A stretch of 64,000 bases of DNA from Ralstonia soli (GTDB lineage Bacteria > Pseudomonadota > Gammaproteobacteria > Burkholderiales > Burkholderiaceae). The translations under genes were made by a program, and so were the position numbers. The notes beneath the pieces were generated by a model, which did no database searches, was not told where the DNA came from, and saw only the letters and a list, made by a program, of their open reading frames with translations. The DNA lies in the NCBI RefSeq assembly GCF_023955655.1, contig NZ_JAMXHT010000003.1, positions 496,001 through 560,000 on the forward strand. Direction: 5' to 3'. The stretch's first letter is position 1. Every line of letters begins with the position of its first letter. Shown piece after piece: positions 61,887 to 64,000 of this stretch.

Positions 61887-63353
61887 ATGACTGTTGCTCG
61901 CAGTAGCCGCACGCGGATGGCCGCGCGCGGTTCGCTTGTTGTGCTGTGCTGCTCGTTACTGCCGATGTTCGCGTGGGCCCACGCCCAGCCGGGCACGCCG
62001 GCAGCGACGGACCTCCTCTCCGCCTACCGCGCCGCGCTGGCCAACGATCCGCAATTCGCGTCGGCCCGCGCGCAGTCGCTCGCGCAGCGCGAGAAGCTCA
62101 CGCAAGGCCGCGCCGGCCTGCTGCCGCAGATTGGTGGTGCCTGGAGCTCGACGCGCGTCATCTTCGATCAGAAGGCCCCGGCCGAATTCAACAAGACGTT
62201 CTCGTCGACGGGCTGGACGCTGTCGCTCTCGCAGCCGCTGTTCCGCTGGGACCGCTGGGAAACCTACAAGCAGGGCGAGATTGCCGCGCAGGCCGCCGAG
62301 GCCGCGCTCGCGCAAGCGCAGCTCGATCTCATCACGCGTACGGCGCAGGCCTACTTTGATGTGCTCAACGCGCAGGACACGCTGCAGCTCGCCACGGCGC
62401 AGCGCGATGCGATCCAGCAGCAGTACGAGCAAGCACGCCGCAACTTCGACGTCGGCAACGCCAACATCACCGACGCGAACGATGCGCAGGCCCGGCGCGA
62501 TGCCATTGAAGCGAGCGTCATCGCCGCGCGCAGCGACCTCGAGGTCAAGCAATCGGCGCTCAAGCAGATCATTGGGGAGCCGGTGGCCACGCTGGCTGGC
62601 GTGCGCACCGGCGTGACCATTCCGCAGCCCGAACCGGCTGCGGCAGAACCCTGGGTCGACCAGGCGCGCAGCAGCAACCTGCAAGTCGCGCTTGCTCAGT
62701 ACAACCTGCAAAGTGCTGAGCGTGATGTGAAAAAGGCCACCGCCGGCCATCTGCCCTCGGTCGATCTGGTCGCGCAGACGGGCCATACGAACGCCAGCGG
62801 CAATCAGTACCTGCCGTCGCTGCCGGGCGGTGCGCGCTTTGACAGCTCGCAGATTGGCGTGCAGGTGTCGATCCCGATCTTCGCGGGTGGTGCGATCCAA
62901 TCCCGCGTGCGCGAGTACATCGCGCTCGAAACCAAGGCCGCAAGCGATCTCGAATTCGCCCGCCGCTCTGCCGAGCAAGGTGCGCGGCAAGCGTACATCG
63001 GCGTGATTGCGGGATTGGCGCAGGTGAAAGCGCTGGAAGCGGCCGAGCTGTCGGCGCGTACGGCGTACGACTCCAACCAGCTCGCCTACGGTGTGGGTGT
63101 GCGCATCGGCACGGACGTGCTCAATGCGCAGGCGCAGCTCTTTCAGGCGCGGCGCGATCTGGCACGCGCGCGTTACGACACCATCGTCAACGGGCTGCGG
63201 CTGAAGTCCGCCGCGGGCTCGCTCTCCGAGGCGGATGTGATCCAGGTGAACACGCTGCTGACCGCCAACGGCTCAAGCGACATCACTGCACTGCCGCCGA
63301 GCGCCGTGAAGCCCGCATCGACCAAACCCGCAGCCAAATCCGCCAAGCGCTGA
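61887..63353 (+). CDS. tolC: TolC-family outer membrane efflux protein
   Basis: A 488-residue outer membrane protein. The signal peptide ends MFAWAHA-QP. TolC repeats show DLLSAYRAALANDPQFASAR near 42, LSLSQPLFRWDRWETYKQGE and VQVSIPIFAGGAIQSRVREY. It forms the trimeric channel for type I secretion and efflux. The C-terminal tail is Lys/Ala/Pro-rich. It is the last of the TetR-led series. Confidence 0.93.
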   Translation: MTVARSSRTRMAARGSLVVLCCSLLPMFAWAHAQPGTPAATDLLSAYRAALANDPQFASARAQSLAQREKLTQGRAGLLPQIGGAWSSTRVIFDQKAPAEFNKTFSSTGWTLSLSQPLFRWDRWETYKQGEIAAQAAEAALAQAQLDLITRTAQAYFDVLNAQDTLQLATAQRDAIQQQYEQARRNFDVGNANITDANDAQARRDAIEASVIAARSDLEVKQSALKQIIGEPVATLAGVRTGVTIPQPEPAAAEPWVDQARSSNLQVALAQYNLQSAERDVKKATAGHLPSVDLVAQTGHTNASGNQYLPSLPGGARFDSSQIGVQVSIPIFAGGAIQSRVREYIALETKAASDLEFARRSAEQGARQAYIGVIAGLAQVKALEAAELSARTAYDSNQLAYGVGVRIGTDVLNAQAQLFQARRDLARARYDTIVNGLRLKSAAGSLSEADVIQVNTLLTANGSSDITALPPSAVKPASTKPAAKSAKR

Positions 63354-64000
63354 TCAGTGTGTCTGGCCGCGCGGTGGCAGTGGCCGTTCCGCAAACTGCA
63401 GCAATGCGCCGCTCGTCGTCTTCCAGATGACCTGGCGGCCTTGCTTGCCGCTGGACGAGGGCTGCATGCCCACCGTGGCCAGCGGCGACTTGAGCGCTTC
63501 CAAGAACGCGGTCTCCAGCTCCATGCGCGGCGGATCGCACGCCATGCGGGTAGACGCGAGGTTGCCGAAGCGCATGCCCGAGGCTAGCTTCTCGTATGGC
63601 CCGGAAAAGCGGTTGCAGCCCGAGTAACCCGACACCACACCATTGGCCGCTTCCAGGCCAGCGCTGAACTCGATCGAGATCGGCTGCGCAGCCGGATCGG
63701 CCTCATCACCTTCTGCTGAAGGCAATTCCTTGGGCGCGGCGCCAGGCTCTTGCCAGCGCACCAGCACGAAGCGCGAGCGGCCCTCGCCCTGCGCTTGCGT
63801 CAACGTCGCCTGGCCGGGGTTGGGCGCGGCGCTGGCCGGCGTCGGTTTGGTTTCCGCCGCCGGGGCCGATGCGGAAGCCGCCGGCGCAGATGCAGCGGCA
63901 ACGGTGGCGGCAGCCGGCTTGGACGAAGCCTGCGGGGTCATGCAGCCGGCCCCGATGATGGTAGCGGCGGTGAGCGCGGCCAGCGCTGCCGCCGTCAGCA
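63354..64000 (-). CDS. META-domain lipoprotein (start beyond right edge)
   Basis: The frame stays open to the right edge. Upstream of the first internal ATG (63941) it reads LTAAALAALTAATIIGAGC, a lipoprotein signal with lipobox IGAGC, so the true start is outside the window. The mature protein has an Ala/Pro-rich linker and then a META (HslJ-like) domain: GYSGCNRFSGPYEKLA, LASTRMACDP and FLEALKSPL. It is likely an outer membrane lipoprotein. Convergent with tolC, 0 bp apart. Confidence 0.8.
   Translation of the reverse strand, partial: LTAAALAALTAATIIGAGCMTPQASSKPAAATVAAASAPAASASAPAAETKPTPASAAPNPGQATLTQAQGEGRSRFVLVRWQEPGAAPKELPSAEGDEADPAAQPISIEFSAGLEAANGVVSGYSGCNRFSGPYEKLASGMRFGNLASTRMACDPPRMELETAFLEALKSPLATVGMQPSSSGKQGRQVIWKTTSGALLQFAERPLPPRGQTH

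Overview
The window is GC-rich and reads as a chromosomal segment of a beta-proteobacterium of the Burkholderiaceae. The 2-ketogluconate operon, the Tol-Pal cluster, the rib-nusB run, the type IV minor pilin operons and the general protein style fit Ralstonia best. The genus is an inference from gene content and style; no database was searched.

Layout. (1) 1-4347, minus strand: a 2-ketogluconate operon kguE-kguK-kguT-kguD followed by the start of a LacI-family regulator (ptxS-like), with a perfect 14-bp PtxS-type operator just upstream of kguE. (2) 4641-18934: a 14.3-kb integrated element in the 3' half of a tRNA-Lys(UUU) gene, bounded by a perfect 47-bp direct repeat. It carries a tyrosine integrase, an AlpA-like regulator, a primase-polymerase/RepA-type helicase followed by 10-bp phased repeats, a terminase-small-subunit-like protein, a CI/Cro-like regulator with two tandem operator-like sites, a possible defence cluster (HNH nuclease, DUF6602-type protein, DUF2971-type protein), and an SOS-type operon: a LexA box on a promoter, two tandem paralogous small genes and an SRAP/HMCES-type abasic-site protein. 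No capsid, tail, large terminase or conjugation gene is visible, so it looks like a phage-satellite-like or otherwise non-autonomous element. (3) 19012-27227: YeeE/YedE transporter, queC, the full ybgC-tolQRAB-pal-cpoB cluster and an SDR. (4) 27634-29470: glyA and nrdR. (5) 29498-41456: two back-to-back minor pilin operons. The minus-strand one is fimT-pilV-pilW-pilX-pilY1-small secreted protein-pilE; the plus-strand one has the same kinds of genes, much diverged, and a PilY1 without its von Willebrand-type head.

(6) 41477-46823: riboflavin genes ribD-ribE-ribBX-ribH, then nusB and an aminotransferase. (7) 46903-55545: lytic transglycosylase, ubiD, a succinate-semialdehyde dehydrogenase (gabD), acetoacetyl-CoA synthetase, an unknown protein and a ParB-like protein. 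(8) 55762-64000: tRNA-Gly(CCC), trmB, an old-yellow-enzyme, uppP, a DUF1439 lipoprotein, a YkgJ-type cysteine protein, then a co-oriented TetR regulator, Pcm-like methyltransferase, rhodanese and TolC-type outer membrane protein, and a META-domain lipoprotein cut by the right edge.

The most unusual material is inside the element: the SOS promoter driving twin small proteins plus an SRAP enzyme, the phased repeats after the primase-helicase gene, and the HNH/DUF6602/DUF2971 cluster. Outside it, the doubled minor pilin locus and the phased CATRTG repeats upstream of queC stand out.
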